From an uncultured Cyclobacteriaceae bacterium (lineage in GTDB: Bacteria > Bacteroidota > Bacteroidia > Cytophagales > Cyclobacteriaceae), in NCBI GenBank assembly GCA_937958005.1, contig CALGOB010000202.1, forward strand, positions 1-45,221: 45,221 nucleotides of DNA, in the 5' to 3' direction. A model generated the notes under the pieces. That model saw only the letters and a program-made list of their open reading frames with translations. It was not told the origin of the DNA and did no database searches. Numbering within the stretch: the first letter of the stretch is position 1; every line of letters starts with the position of its first letter. Made by a program: the position numbers and the translations under genes. This document shows, in pieces, positions 7,915-18,104 of the stretch.

Positions 7915-8244
7915 CTAAACATTTGGAAATTCTAAAAGACTACTAAAATCAGTTTTCCAAATATCCAATTCGAATAAGTCTCCATGAGAATCGATATTTA
8001 AGGATGCTATCACATTAACTCCATCCAAATCTTGAAATTGAAATTCGCTTATTTGCTCTCCAAAAACCCTCTTTTCTTGTGTTTTCCTTGCTGGAAATAG
8101 TTTCAAGCTCCCCATTTTTCCGTCATCAATATTGCAGACCATTAATTCTTCTTTGGAATGTTCAGAAAAAATCATTCCTGATTTTTCAATTAGCAATTCA
8201 ATCAATTTAAATTCTTTATCGTTTGGCTTTCTATTTAACTCCAT
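7915..8244 (-). CDS. Probable cognate immunity protein of the RHS toxin (DUF6984-like)
   Basis: 109 residues from the ATG at 8244, which has a good ribosome binding site (GGAAGG, 5 bases before). The start lies inside the 3' end of the RHS gene (stop at 8231), a 14-bp overlap that suggests translational coupling. The order RKPNDKEFKLIELL, then DDGKMGSLKLF, then RVFGEQISEFQFQDLDGV and GDLFELDIWKTDF matches DUF6984-type proteins from memory. That family is uncharacterised but is often found beside toxin genes. The overlap and position are the main evidence that it neutralises the RHS tip. No signal peptide. Confidence 0.75.
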   Translation of the reverse strand: MELNRKPNDKEFKLIELLIEKSGMIFSEHSKEELMVCNIDDGKMGSLKLFPARKTQEKRVFGEQISEFQFQDLDGVNVIASLNIDSHGDLFELDIWKTDFSSLLEFPNV

Positions 8245-11200
8245 GTATCCTTCCAATATTAAATGTTCCATTTGGCAACCTGAATGCAGTATACTGTATT
8301 TTTTGTCCTGCTACGTGAATTATTTGATTAAATGGTTTACCAGAAATTACTTGATTGGCAACCGTCTTAAGATGTTCTTGAACAGAACTTTGAACAAGTG
8401 CTCTATCTAACCCTAGAGCATCAGTATGACGAAAGGCATGATGAATTTGATTTTGCCCTTTACCAAATTGCACCGTTATATCGTCACCAAAAGTAATATT
8501 TTTCCCAGCAAAATCACCCCTAATTCTTGTTCCATTAGCCCCCAAGGGATCATTCACATTTCCAGGTGTTGGCTTAGCGGGACCTCCTAGTTTTGAACTT
8601 CCACCATTTACCTTAGCCATCTCCACTCTTGGTAATTCAGTGGATCCTTCTGGCAACCCTTTAGGAGTAAGTGCTGTTGTTGGAATTGGTGTTCTTCCTA
8701 CAGGTATATTTCCTGTAAAAAATTTTCTTCCATTGTATGCAGCAATACCACCATTAATTCCTCCTCCAATTAGTCCTCCTAAAGCCACGCTTGTGAAAAA
8801 TTGTTTAGGTGTTAAAAAAGGATCCCCAAAGTACAAAGTGTTCCCTAAACTTTGAATGGGTGTGGCTACTGCAGAACTTACTGCACCACCAGCAAAGCCT
8901 GCCAAGAACCCACCTACTCCTCCTGCCGCTCCTCCTGCTGCTGCAAAGGCAGCACCACCTGTAGCTGCACCCGCTGCTCCTGCCACTGCCCCAATACCAA
9001 ATGCTGCTAACCCATCACCAAAGCTATTTATTTGTCCTTGATAGGCTTTAATGCCTAAATTAATGGCTCCTCCAACTACTGCCCCAATAGCCAATACTGC
9101 TAAAAACGCCAATTCCCCATCTGGATCCACAAAAGAAGCAGGATTATTCCCCAAAGCTAAATAAGGACTTGCATACTGCCCTGCAGGATCCACACTTAAA
9201 AACCTGCCTAAATCCTCGTCATATAACCTTGCATGAAAATTATAAAGACCAGTTTCTGGATCTTTTTCCTGACCTTGGAACAAGTAATTATTGGCAATAC
9301 CCACATAGGAATTAATCAATCCACCAAATGGGCGATAATTATAATAGGCTGATACGTTTCCTGTTTCACTTACAATCACTCGTGTACTCCCTACATGATC
9401 CTTTAAATGATAATAAGTTATCCCATCTATGATAGTGGCAATAGCACCACTTGGGCCATAGATAAAGAATACTTGATGTGCTGTTCCGTCTGGTTCAATC
9501 ATCCTAACCAGCCCAGGAGAAAGACCTTGCCCTCTGATATATAAGGTTTTTCTGGTAGCATTTCCTGTGTTACTCTCTTTATACACTCGGTAATCATCTG
9601 CCCCGTATTCAAAGTTCACCGAATAGTCTTCTTCAGTAACCGATTGAGTCCTATCCATGAATTTATCATAGGTTAATTGCATTCCGCCACCAGTAGCGTC
9701 CCTAGTAGCTTCAAACTTGACTTGCGTATTGGCATCAAAATGAAACCCTGAAGTAAAAGTTACCTTATAATCTCCTTCTAATTTATAGGATTTGCTTCCA
9801 TAAGCTGAAATAGTCCTTGTGCCATTAATCACTTCTATAGCTGAAACATCTTTGCCTGTGACATTGCCTATTCCATCATATAAATAGCGGTTTGCTTCAT
9901 TCCCTTGTGTATTTTTAATTTTATTGGTTCCATCATAATACTCATAATTCTTCGTTTCACTACCTCTTTTTAAACGTTTTAGGTTTCCATTGGCATCAAA
10001 GGTAATCGCACTCCCAACCCCTATATCATGTGTAGCATCCGTAGAATGATTGGCAGACAACAGCATCCCTTCGTCATTGTAAGAATAGGCATAGTGATAA
10101 TTAGTTGGCCTTGGCGCACTTCCCCACTGGCTAGCTTTAAAAGTAAAAGCGGTTCTTCCTATTTTTCCAGCATGGTATTGTGTGCTGCCATCAGCTCCCG
10201 TTTCATGACTCAATGTTTCCCTAAAGTATGGATCATCTATAGTAGTTAGTCGATCTAGCTCATCAAATGTATAATTTCTACTAAAAGCACGGTTGTTCAA
10301 ATATTCTCCAGTGATGGCTCCATTGTCTCCATACTCATAAAAAGCAAACTGGTCTGCATCTGAAGCTGTTCCTATTGATTTGAGTGTTCCATTTTTATAA
10401 TAGGTATAATGAATAGCAGGAGTTCCATGACCATAATCTTCTGAGATTACCTGACCAGCTTCATTATATCCCATTCGCACAATTTCTGGAGAACTACTAA
10501 ATGCATAAGTCCATTTTTTGGTCTCTACCACTCTCAGTCTATGGTCATACCCATATTCTTCCATGGCTTCAGCATTCCCATCTTCATCATTATTGACTTT
10601 TACCCGGTATAAGGCATCTCTCAAATATGCTTTATCAGTAAAATCATAGTACTCATATTTCTTTTTCCATATAGCACTACTAGGTACAGTAGTTGTAGCA
10701 GCCAAGCCTGTCCAAGAGCGGTTCCAGTACCCTTCTTCCATGACCCTGTCCAGCTCATCATATTTCCAATAAAAGACATAGTGATTGTCTATTCCATTCT
10801 CATCTTGAGAAAATCTTAACTTACCAGAAGTATCATATAGTGTTCTGCTAACTCCACCATCTGGTGTAGTAACAGTAATGGGTTGGCCAAAATGATCATA
10901 AGTAGTTTCAGAGACAAAATCATCGGCTATTCCAGTAGACGGGTAAAAATAATTAGGGTGATAAACCTTGGAGAGTCTACCATAATCATCATACTCATAT
11001 TGCGTAGTTACATAATCATGTACGATACTACCATCTGCTTTTACAATGTCTCTTTTTCCACTTTTAGTAACTAACGTCCTTCCCCATGTATCTGTAAATG
11101 AGATGGATTCACCACCGTCTGCATCTACTGCTCTATTGGCAAAAAAAACATTGGCTAATTCATCCTCTCCCATATAATAAGGTGAAGTATTATCTGTTTG

Positions 11201-14200
11201 ATTTCCTTGATAATACTGTTTGGTTGTATGTCCACCTAACTGATAGCCAGTAGCAGGCAGTCCTTGCTCTAACACCCTCCCTAAAGGAGATTTCTCAAAT
11301 GACGTCCTATAAAATGCCTTTGAATCAAATATGGAAGCCACAGTTCCAGCGATGGTTGTTCCATTAAAAGAGGTAACAAAGCCTTGATTAAATGCCAAAG
11401 AAGCACTATTTACTTTAGCTTCTTTGGTACTTGCATAACCTCTTCCAAGAGCATCATAAAAGCTTTCTGAAATCATTGTTTGGTCATCCAAGGCTTCACT
11501 AATAGATTGTCTGAGTTTACCTCCAGCATCTAAATAACTAATGGCATGACTAGGTTCTTGATAAACCACCAGGTTATCTAAATACCAAGTTGTTTGTCCA
11601 CCTTTTCCTTCATTAAAAAAAATAACTCTCCCAATAGAAGATACTTGATCAAGAAATGACACACTGCTTTTTACCAATTTTCCATCCATGTAGTAATCGG
11701 CTTTCTGCCCTTCTAAAACTACTTTGATTCGGTGTAGTCTTTCTGGGTTTAATTGGGACGTAATGGTGGTACTTCCACTTTTTAACACTTCATTCCCATC
11801 AAACACTGCTTTAGTCGCTACTTGATTATTATTCGCTAACGAGGCCGTGGTACTGCCTACCGCAAAACCAAAAGTATTTCCAGTTGCATTACCGTCCAAA
11901 AACACATCAAACTCTATCCCAACCTTACCGGCAAGGCTTTCAGGCAACGTTAACTGATATTGGTCACTCTGCCCTGTATTACCTCCTTGAGTGGCCCAGA
12001 TAAATCGGCCGTTTTGAATTCCTGTTTGTGAATCCGCACTACCCGCTATCCAATTCCAGTGAGTACGAGGTTCCTCGTCAAAAGCTTGATAATAACTCTT
12101 TTCTCCTAAGACAACTGTAGACAAAATCAAATCAGGGTCTATGGTGCTGAAACTTCCTCTTCTAAATTTAGAAGTAGAACCCATGGTAGTAGAAACTACC
12201 TGACCTTGTTCATCTATTTCCGCAACTGATGAGCCATGGACGTCTCTTAAAGACCTGACAGTAAATCCAGCTGCATCTATGCTTTTTTCAGGATATTGGT
12301 ATTGGTTTTCATAGGAGGTATAAACTGCTCTTCCTGTACTAGGATATACTCTAAAATCATCTATTTCAGAGGCTATATTCTTGTTTTCCATACCAAAATG
12401 ACGGCCAAGACCACTCCAAATAGATATATCTACATGAAGGATTTCATTTCCATCCACATATAATCTAAATACGTCACCTGTTCTTACTGCCCGTACATCA
12501 TGCCATTCTCCACTTATGCCAGCAATACTTCCTGCATTTCCTAGTCGGGTATTTCCTTCATACAATCCTACAGAACCGTTTTTAAAAAAACGAACCTGCA
12601 ACCCAGAAGAGCTTACTCCGGTGGGTGGTACATCATCGCCAGGATCTTCACAATCTGCGCAATCGTCATCACTAGGTTCATCGCCATATTTATTGAATTC
12701 GAAAGCAAGGTAACTTAAAGCGCTACCACTAAAAGTTCTGTATCTAAATTCTGCTATGAATTGATTCAACAAAGAAGTTTTGAAGTTTTTATCTAGTAAT
12801 AAATAACCATTTCCAGCACTTCTAATACCAACATTCCCGTTAAGCAATGACCAATTCCCACTTAATTCATTCCAAAGGCCTCCAAAATGCCCTGTATTAT
12901 TTCTGTTAAAGTCATCCGCATAGATATCGCTAGCCGTTGCATTAGAAACAGTTAACAATGGGTTATACCCTTTGTAATGATAGTATGTTGCTGATGGGTA
13001 ACTATCTATGTCATTAGTTTGCTTAGGTAAGCCCTTACTATTTAAACTCACTATCTCAGCCGTTCTTCTCCAACCAGTTGAAGGATCTTCACCAGTCCAA
13101 TAAGTGTCAAAACTATCACTTCCAGTACCATCCCAAATAAAGGTCTTGTCAGTTCTCCACTTACCAGACTGTTCTTTCATCTTAGTAACTTGATGACTAA
13201 TAACTTTATTATTATAGAGTACTTTTTGACTTATAGGAACATTCAAAATATTTTTTGAATCCATTCCTGGATATTTTAGCCAACCATAGGCCATCATTGT
13301 AGTCCTTCTATCATGCTTTCCAGACAGGCTTAGCGTAGACTCACGGGTAATGGATAACTGACCTGTAGCTCTGTAATATTCTCTCACTATGCTGTTTCTT
13401 ACACCATCTAAAATAGTCGTAGTAGTCTTTGGCACTAAATAGCCATGCTTGTGAGTAACATGAGAAGTAGGAGGATTAGTGAAGACTTCCTCATAAAAAT
13501 AAGTATTCACAGTACTGCTTACTAACACTCCACTATTCTTAAATTGTTCTACAGACTTAGTGCTACCATTAAACCTACCATAATATAAACTACTATTATC
13601 ATGACTCGTATTTCCTGTTTCAGGTAGTCCATTGTAAAATTTTATAGTAGTTTTTCCATAAGTATTAGCTTGGTTATTAGTCCCAGCAAATACATCTGCC
13701 TTACCATACTGCACTGTATTTCCACTTGGGTCAAATTTACCTGTGCTATTTTCAAAAGAATAAGAAGTATAATAACTTTGATATCCATCAAAATAAGTAG
13801 TATAACTAATAGGGTAATCTCTTCTTCTTCCTTCTACTTGAGTCCCATCTATCCTATGTAATTCTATGCTGGTAGCGAACCTAGGGTTAGAATTGTTAAA
13901 TGAATTAAAGCTAAACAAGCCTGGCTGATAATATCTTTCATCTCCCGAAAACCTTCCTACATCAATACTTTGTTGAGTAGGTTTCCCATTTATTATTTGA
14001 TAAAACACTACTTTATTTGTGCTGCCTCTATGGTAAATATAATTAGGCCCTTTCATGAAGGAGAATGCCTGATTATTAATATCTGATGTGGCACTTGTAG
14101 TACTAGATCTACTCCAAGATCCATTTGCATTCCTATTTAAAAAGTAGGGCCATTTAAAAAGAACGTTTGGAAAAGAGGCATGTGGATATGGAGTCGGTAA

Positions 14201-16471
14201 GCTTGCATTAGGTGCTCCATTGTAAATTGGCAAAGTAACCTCTGAGCTCCATGAACTATTATTTGGATTATATTCTAATCGTTGATGTATATATTGAGGG
14301 CTTGAAAAATAACCAATAGTAGCTAAATTTTCACCTAAACTATGTTCGGATAAAAGACTGTTTTGTGATTTCAATACCCAATTACTTCCATCAAATCTAC
14401 CGAGTATGAATTTTTGCGTGCCAAATCCGCCAGTACTCTTAATTGAAAAGAGATCATTTGAAAAATTCTCTACCAAATGAAATCTACCATCAAAATTTCC
14501 GAGATTTGTTCTTTTATCCACAGTGTAGGAGCTGTTCCAATTAAAAACTGACTCTTCATTGTCATGTAAAATTCCTACTACAAACCCATTAGCTGAATAA
14601 AACCTTGAGGGTTGCTGAGTAGATGGTTCAATACTTGAAAGAGCATTTCTTGTAACCCAATCACCCAGTGAGTTTTTATACAGCATTGAAATATCATTAC
14701 CATCTTCATCAAGGACAAAAATGTAATTATTAGCTGCTGCGCCATAATAGGTGCCATTTGGTAAATTGATATTCCTAACATAGAAGTCATTATTTCTGAA
14801 ATCATATATTTTAATGCGTCCATTATTTACTCCTAATACTGCAAAAAAATCTTCCCCGTTTAGTAACCTCTGGTTTGTTGAAGATATTTTTTGATCACCA
14901 AGAGTTTTCCATTGATCTCCTTTATGTTGGTCAATATTTGCATAATATAAATGCCAATCGTCTCCTTTTTTGTTTAAAATCGCGAAGAAGCTTGACCCTA
15001 AGACAACCTGAAAATCCTTATATTGATTAGGGTTTACAAACCCTTCAGTATCTTCTGTCTGTACATCATCTATGTCAAATAATTCTTGCTCATTCCATTT
15101 CCCATTCCATGAATAGGCAAAGACTTTCACGTGGTCAGAACTTGCTTTCCTCCAAGCGACTATACTATAGTTTGATCCATGCCATACCTTAGGATGCGCA
15201 TAGCCAGCTGGAGCATTAATTACCTTATTCAAGTCAGAACCTGTTATTGATTGCCCTTCAGATTTATAGTTAAAATCTATTCTAGCACCATTCTCAAGGC
15301 TCACTCTATCCAGCATACCTTTCAAGGCACCATGAGAAGCTACATTATTCTTATACTTGAGGGTTACCTTACCATTACGTTCTCCCCATTCATTTTCTCT
15401 TTCTATAGAAGTAAGGAGTCTTTTTTTCATGTATTCTGTGGTATGACCTGTAGTTTTATAATCAATGATATCATAACCTAGGTGTACCTTTTGCAGGAGT
15501 TTATCGTTGTGATTTCTATATTCTAGCCTTTCTAAAAATTTGCTTTCGTACCTCTCTTGGAAAGCGTCTGGTTCTGATACTTCTGTATGCGGCTCATAAT
15601 ACTCATAAGAAAACTTATCTGAATAAAATAAGCCTACGGTTCCTCCAAAAGAGTTTTCCACTTTTTGAAGATATGATGCTTCAGTATGGTATTGTCCTAA
15701 AGAGGGGTCAGTAGAAACTCTATTTTCAATTTTCAAATAACTTAGTTTTACCCAATCATTCCATTGTGTTTTGATTTCTGCTAAATCCCAAACAAGTGCT
15801 TGTCTACTTTGTCCTGTTGTTAAAGAACTATTTCCTATCCAATTATCCCATTTTACCACCCATTGAACCGCTGTTGGGTTTTGAATTCTCCCTCCATAAG
15901 TCATTACAGAACCATCATCTATGACTACTTCCCATCTTTCTAGGCCATGCAAATAATAAATTTTCCAATTAGTGTGATCTGTAGTAAGAAATTCCCAAGC
16001 TGGATTAGAGGAACGTGTAGTATTCCTAATTTTAACCAAACGGCTATTTACCCCATTTCCACTTATAAAAAAATCGTCATCTTCGCGGTTTCCAGTAGAT
16101 TTATTGTCCACGATGATTCTAGGAGTTGAGAAATTCCAACCTAGCCCCAACATCCCTGTAGGAGACTCTTTGTTCCATGTTTCAACTTGTCTTGTTACTT
16201 CTGAGCTATAATTAATAGCAATAGGGAAAGACATTCCTCCTACTAAACCAACATCCATCAGTCCCATAGGAAATGCGACACTACCAGTTAGCATATTCAC
16301 ACTGTTTTGCAATGCTCGAAGATCATTTGAGCCAATAGAAAATGCATTTTGATTAGCTGATACTTGAGTTGGAGCGTCTTGTGCAAATGATTTTTGCAAA
16401 GACATTAATAAAGCAAGTAGGAAACATACTTGACGTAAAATCTTCCCAAAACTGGAAGCATTAGGTATCAT
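8231..16471 (-). CDS. Giant secreted RHS/YD-repeat protein with C-terminal toxin-like tip
   Basis: 2746 residues. The ATG at 16471 gives a Sec signal peptide (ILRQVCFLLALLMSLQKSFA); a longer frame would need a TTG. In order: an RHS/SpvB-type N-terminal region (about 30-430); a W- and G-rich segment that looks like beta-propeller blades (about 437-750); two lectin-like (LamG-like) domains (about 1180-1375 and 1462-1637), the first with an acidic Cys loop (DDDCADCEDPGDD); YD repeats (about 1830-2400); the RHS core end, GLYNFHARLYDEDLGRFLSVDP then NNPASFVDPDGE (about 2405-2452), a known self-cleavage context; a Gly/Ala hydrophobic stretch; and a tip of about 130 residues with HHAFRHTDALGLDRALVQ and FRLPNGTFNIGRIHG. 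The tip resembles short nuclease-like polymorphic toxins (possibly Ntox35, from memory). No T9SS domain is seen. Confidence 0.95.
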   Translation of the reverse strand: MIPNASSFGKILRQVCFLLALLMSLQKSFAQDAPTQVSANQNAFSIGSNDLRALQNSVNMLTGSVAFPMGLMDVGLVGGMSFPIAINYSSEVTRQVETWNKESPTGMLGLGWNFSTPRIIVDNKSTGNREDDDFFISGNGVNSRLVKIRNTTRSSNPAWEFLTTDHTNWKIYYLHGLERWEVVIDDGSVMTYGGRIQNPTAVQWVVKWDNWIGNSSLTTGQSRQALVWDLAEIKTQWNDWVKLSYLKIENRVSTDPSLGQYHTEASYLQKVENSFGGTVGLFYSDKFSYEYYEPHTEVSEPDAFQERYESKFLERLEYRNHNDKLLQKVHLGYDIIDYKTTGHTTEYMKKRLLTSIERENEWGERNGKVTLKYKNNVASHGALKGMLDRVSLENGARIDFNYKSEGQSITGSDLNKVINAPAGYAHPKVWHGSNYSIVAWRKASSDHVKVFAYSWNGKWNEQELFDIDDVQTEDTEGFVNPNQYKDFQVVLGSSFFAILNKKGDDWHLYYANIDQHKGDQWKTLGDQKISSTNQRLLNGEDFFAVLGVNNGRIKIYDFRNNDFYVRNINLPNGTYYGAAANNYIFVLDEDGNDISMLYKNSLGDWVTRNALSSIEPSTQQPSRFYSANGFVVGILHDNEESVFNWNSSYTVDKRTNLGNFDGRFHLVENFSNDLFSIKSTGGFGTQKFILGRFDGSNWVLKSQNSLLSEHSLGENLATIGYFSSPQYIHQRLEYNPNNSSWSSEVTLPIYNGAPNASLPTPYPHASFPNVLFKWPYFLNRNANGSWSRSSTTSATSDINNQAFSFMKGPNYIYHRGSTNKVVFYQIINGKPTQQSIDVGRFSGDERYYQPGLFSFNSFNNSNPRFATSIELHRIDGTQVEGRRRDYPISYTTYFDGYQSYYTSYSFENSTGKFDPSGNTVQYGKADVFAGTNNQANTYGKTTIKFYNGLPETGNTSHDNSSLYYGRFNGSTKSVEQFKNSGVLVSSTVNTYFYEEVFTNPPTSHVTHKHGYLVPKTTTTILDGVRNSIVREYYRATGQLSITRESTLSLSGKHDRRTTMMAYGWLKYPGMDSKNILNVPISQKVLYNNKVISHQVTKMKEQSGKWRTDKTFIWDGTGSDSFDTYWTGEDPSTGWRRTAEIVSLNSKGLPKQTNDIDSYPSATYYHYKGYNPLLTVSNATASDIYADDFNRNNTGHFGGLWNELSGNWSLLNGNVGIRSAGNGYLLLDKNFKTSLLNQFIAEFRYRTFSGSALSYLAFEFNKYGDEPSDDDCADCEDPGDDVPPTGVSSSGLQVRFFKNGSVGLYEGNTRLGNAGSIAGISGEWHDVRAVRTGDVFRLYVDGNEILHVDISIWSGLGRHFGMENKNIASEIDDFRVYPSTGRAVYTSYENQYQYPEKSIDAAGFTVRSLRDVHGSSVAEIDEQGQVVSTTMGSTSKFRRGSFSTIDPDLILSTVVLGEKSYYQAFDEEPRTHWNWIAGSADSQTGIQNGRFIWATQGGNTGQSDQYQLTLPESLAGKVGIEFDVFLDGNATGNTFGFAVGSTTASLANNNQVATKAVFDGNEVLKSGSTTITSQLNPERLHRIKVVLEGQKADYYMDGKLVKSSVSFLDQVSSIGRVIFFNEGKGGQTTWYLDNLVVYQEPSHAISYLDAGGKLRQSISEALDDQTMISESFYDALGRGYASTKEAKVNSASLAFNQGFVTSFNGTTIAGTVASIFDSKAFYRTSFEKSPLGRVLEQGLPATGYQLGGHTTKQYYQGNQTDNTSPYYMGEDELANVFFANRAVDADGGESISFTDTWGRTLVTKSGKRDIVKADGSIVHDYVTTQYEYDDYGRLSKVYHPNYFYPSTGIADDFVSETTYDHFGQPITVTTPDGGVSRTLYDTSGKLRFSQDENGIDNHYVFYWKYDELDRVMEEGYWNRSWTGLAATTTVPSSAIWKKKYEYYDFTDKAYLRDALYRVKVNNDEDGNAEAMEEYGYDHRLRVVETKKWTYAFSSSPEIVRMGYNEAGQVISEDYGHGTPAIHYTYYKNGTLKSIGTASDADQFAFYEYGDNGAITGEYLNNRAFSRNYTFDELDRLTTIDDPYFRETLSHETGADGSTQYHAGKIGRTAFTFKASQWGSAPRPTNYHYAYSYNDEGMLLSANHSTDATHDIGVGSAITFDANGNLKRLKRGSETKNYEYYDGTNKIKNTQGNEANRYLYDGIGNVTGKDVSAIEVINGTRTISAYGSKSYKLEGDYKVTFTSGFHFDANTQVKFEATRDATGGGMQLTYDKFMDRTQSVTEEDYSVNFEYGADDYRVYKESNTGNATRKTLYIRGQGLSPGLVRMIEPDGTAHQVFFIYGPSGAIATIIDGITYYHLKDHVGSTRVIVSETGNVSAYYNYRPFGGLINSYVGIANNYLFQGQEKDPETGLYNFHARLYDEDLGRFLSVDPAGQYASPYLALGNNPASFVDPDGELAFLAVLAIGAVVGGAINLGIKAYQGQINSFGDGLAAFGIGAVAGAAGAATGGAAFAAAGGAAGGVGGFLAGFAGGAVSSAVATPIQSLGNTLYFGDPFLTPKQFFTSVALGGLIGGGINGGIAAYNGRKFFTGNIPVGRTPIPTTALTPKGLPEGSTELPRVEMAKVNGGSSKLGGPAKPTPGNVNDPLGANGTRIRGDFAGKNITFGDDITVQFGKGQNQIHHAFRHTDALGLDRALVQSSVQEHLKTVANQVISGKPFNQIIHVAGQKIQYTAFRLPNGTFNIGRIHGVK

Positions 16472-16657
16472 ATTCAGTAATTTTAAATTTAAAAACAGAT
16501 TTTGAAATAATGAGACAATATTTCCTGAGATTAAAGCAAACAATAGAAGCTAACTTTCTAAAATCAAAAAAATCACTATCCGTGCTTCGAATTTATCTAA
16601 AAGATATAACAATCAAAAAAAAATCACTATTATTGACAAATTAGTTGTATACAAAAA

Positions 16658-16691
16658 AAGCCATAAAATGCGCTGATGCATTTCATGGCTT
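16658..16691 (-). terminator. Rho-independent terminator after gldJ
   Basis: AAGCCATAAAATGC (16658-16671) pairs with GCATTTCATGGCTT (16678-16691) with one mismatch and a 6-base loop. Read on the minus strand the stem is followed by a run of T. It is 31 bp past the gldJ stop. The plus-strand side is also T-rich, but only the minus strand has a gene feeding it. Confidence 0.8.
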
Positions 16692-16721
16692 TTCTTTTTA
16701 TTTTCTTTGCTAGTTAGAATA

Positions 16722-17966
16722 CTAGTAATTAGTACCAGCTCTAATCATCGCACATCTAAAACCAATAGTAGATGTAGCAGAATCTTCAAATAAATATCTT
16801 CTAGTACCTGGTGACATCCAATAAGCAACATCTGACCAACTACCACCTTTGTAAACTCTTACTCTTCTTTCTTCACCTGGTGTGCTACTTTCACTACCAA
16901 TGAAAGAATAGTTTTCATCATATCCTTCTTCAGAATCAAGGAAAGAATCTCTTCTTACTGGATTTAGATCTTCAACATCCTGAAATGATAAAGGTCTATA
17001 TACATCCTGTACCCACTCATTTACATTTCCAGCCATGTTATAAAGACCGAAATCATTAGGTGGATAATCATAAATATAGGTAGTCACCATTGCTCCATCA
17101 TTTAACCTACCCGCAATACCAGCATAATCACCTCTACCCCTTTTGAAGTTAGCCAAAAATGATCCCATTGCTTTTCCATAAGGATTTCTTAAAGCATGAC
17201 CATCCCATGGATACAATCTCCTGTGAGTTTGATTCTCATCCTGATATTGTGTACCAATTAAAGCTTGGGCTGCATATTCCCATTCTGCTTCGGTTGGTAA
17301 ACGGAAATTAGGAACAACTACTCCTGATTCCAATGGAATTCTTTGATTGCCTCCTGAGCTTTCAGCTCCAGCAAATTCATCCAAAAGCCCTGCTTGCTCA
17401 GCAAGTCTATTATTTACAACACTCGTTCTCCAAGAACAATAATCATTAGCTTGTCTCCAGTTAATTCCTACAACTGGGAAATACCTGAAACCAGGATATC
17501 TCAAATAATGATCTACGTAAGGATCATTAAAAGCTAAATCTTTTGCCCATACAGTCGTATCTGGCAACGCTCTTTCATAATACTCTTCACCTGAGTCTAA
17601 TTTCACATAGAATAAATACTCTAACCAGTTAATATTGGCTATCTCTGTTTCATCCATGTAAAAAGAAGCTACTGTTACAGTTCTTTCAATATTATCTCTA
17701 GAGTAAAGTACATCCTCTTCAAATGATCCTAAAACTGTCCTACCACCTTCTATAAAGACCATATTTGGAGCCTGAGGCTGATCATCATACTGATTCACCT
17801 GAAATCCTCCATCCTCATTGAACTCTAATCCAGTGGTGTTACTAAAAGCACCAGGGCTGGTACTAGTAGGGGCTCCCCCACCACCTAACAATCCACAACC
17901 GCCTAAACAAAAGGCCAGCGAGCATATAGGTATGGAAGACAAAAACGCATTCACAAACTTTTTCAT
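16722..17966 (-). CDS. gldJ: Gliding-motility lipoprotein GldJ (formylglycine-generating-enzyme fold)
   Basis: 414 residues. The signal peptide ends in a lipobox-like SLAFCLGGCGLLGG, so it is a lipoprotein. From about residue 68 it has the FGE-sulfatase fold: NMVFIEGGRTVLGS, then FYMDETEIANINWLEYLFYV, then FRLPTEAEWEYAAQ, GNVNEWVQDV, and YKGGSWSD with GFRCA at the end. GldJ is an outer-membrane lipoprotein required for Bacteroidota gliding and, through GldK stability, for T9SS function (established knowledge). The paralog GldK has the same fold; the DETEIANINWLEYL and ALPDTTVWAKDL blocks point to GldJ. It is shorter than the Flavobacterium version. The next upstream gene on the same strand is mfd, 138 bp away. 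A T9SS cargo lies in this window (30160-33933). Confidence 0.88.
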   Translation of the reverse strand: MKKFVNAFLSSIPICSLAFCLGGCGLLGGGGAPTSTSPGAFSNTTGLEFNEDGGFQVNQYDDQPQAPNMVFIEGGRTVLGSFEEDVLYSRDNIERTVTVASFYMDETEIANINWLEYLFYVKLDSGEEYYERALPDTTVWAKDLAFNDPYVDHYLRYPGFRYFPVVGINWRQANDYCSWRTSVVNNRLAEQAGLLDEFAGAESSGGNQRIPLESGVVVPNFRLPTEAEWEYAAQALIGTQYQDENQTHRRLYPWDGHALRNPYGKAMGSFLANFKRGRGDYAGIAGRLNDGAMVTTYIYDYPPNDFGLYNMAGNVNEWVQDVYRPLSFQDVEDLNPVRRDSFLDSEEGYDENYSFIGSESSTPGEERRVRVYKGGSWSDVAYWMSPGTRRYLFEDSATSTIGFRCAMIRAGTNY

Positions 17967-18104
17967 AACCTGTTCAAATTTAATACACGTCGTAAAATAC
18001 GAATAAATATAAATATTTCAAAAATTACGACTTCACACTATAGCCCTTAAAATTAGGCATTCTTATCATATAATTTAATTTCTGGCTAATTATTGTGCAA
18101 AAAG

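Noticed and set aside
8640-9041. Two plus-strand frames rich in Pro and Ala opposite the RHS gene
   Set aside because: They are antisense to the Gly/Ala-rich segment of the RHS protein, which explains their composition.
16472-16543. Longer N-terminus for the RHS protein
   Set aside because: It needs a TTG and would put 24 residues before a good signal peptide that begins at the ATG 16471.
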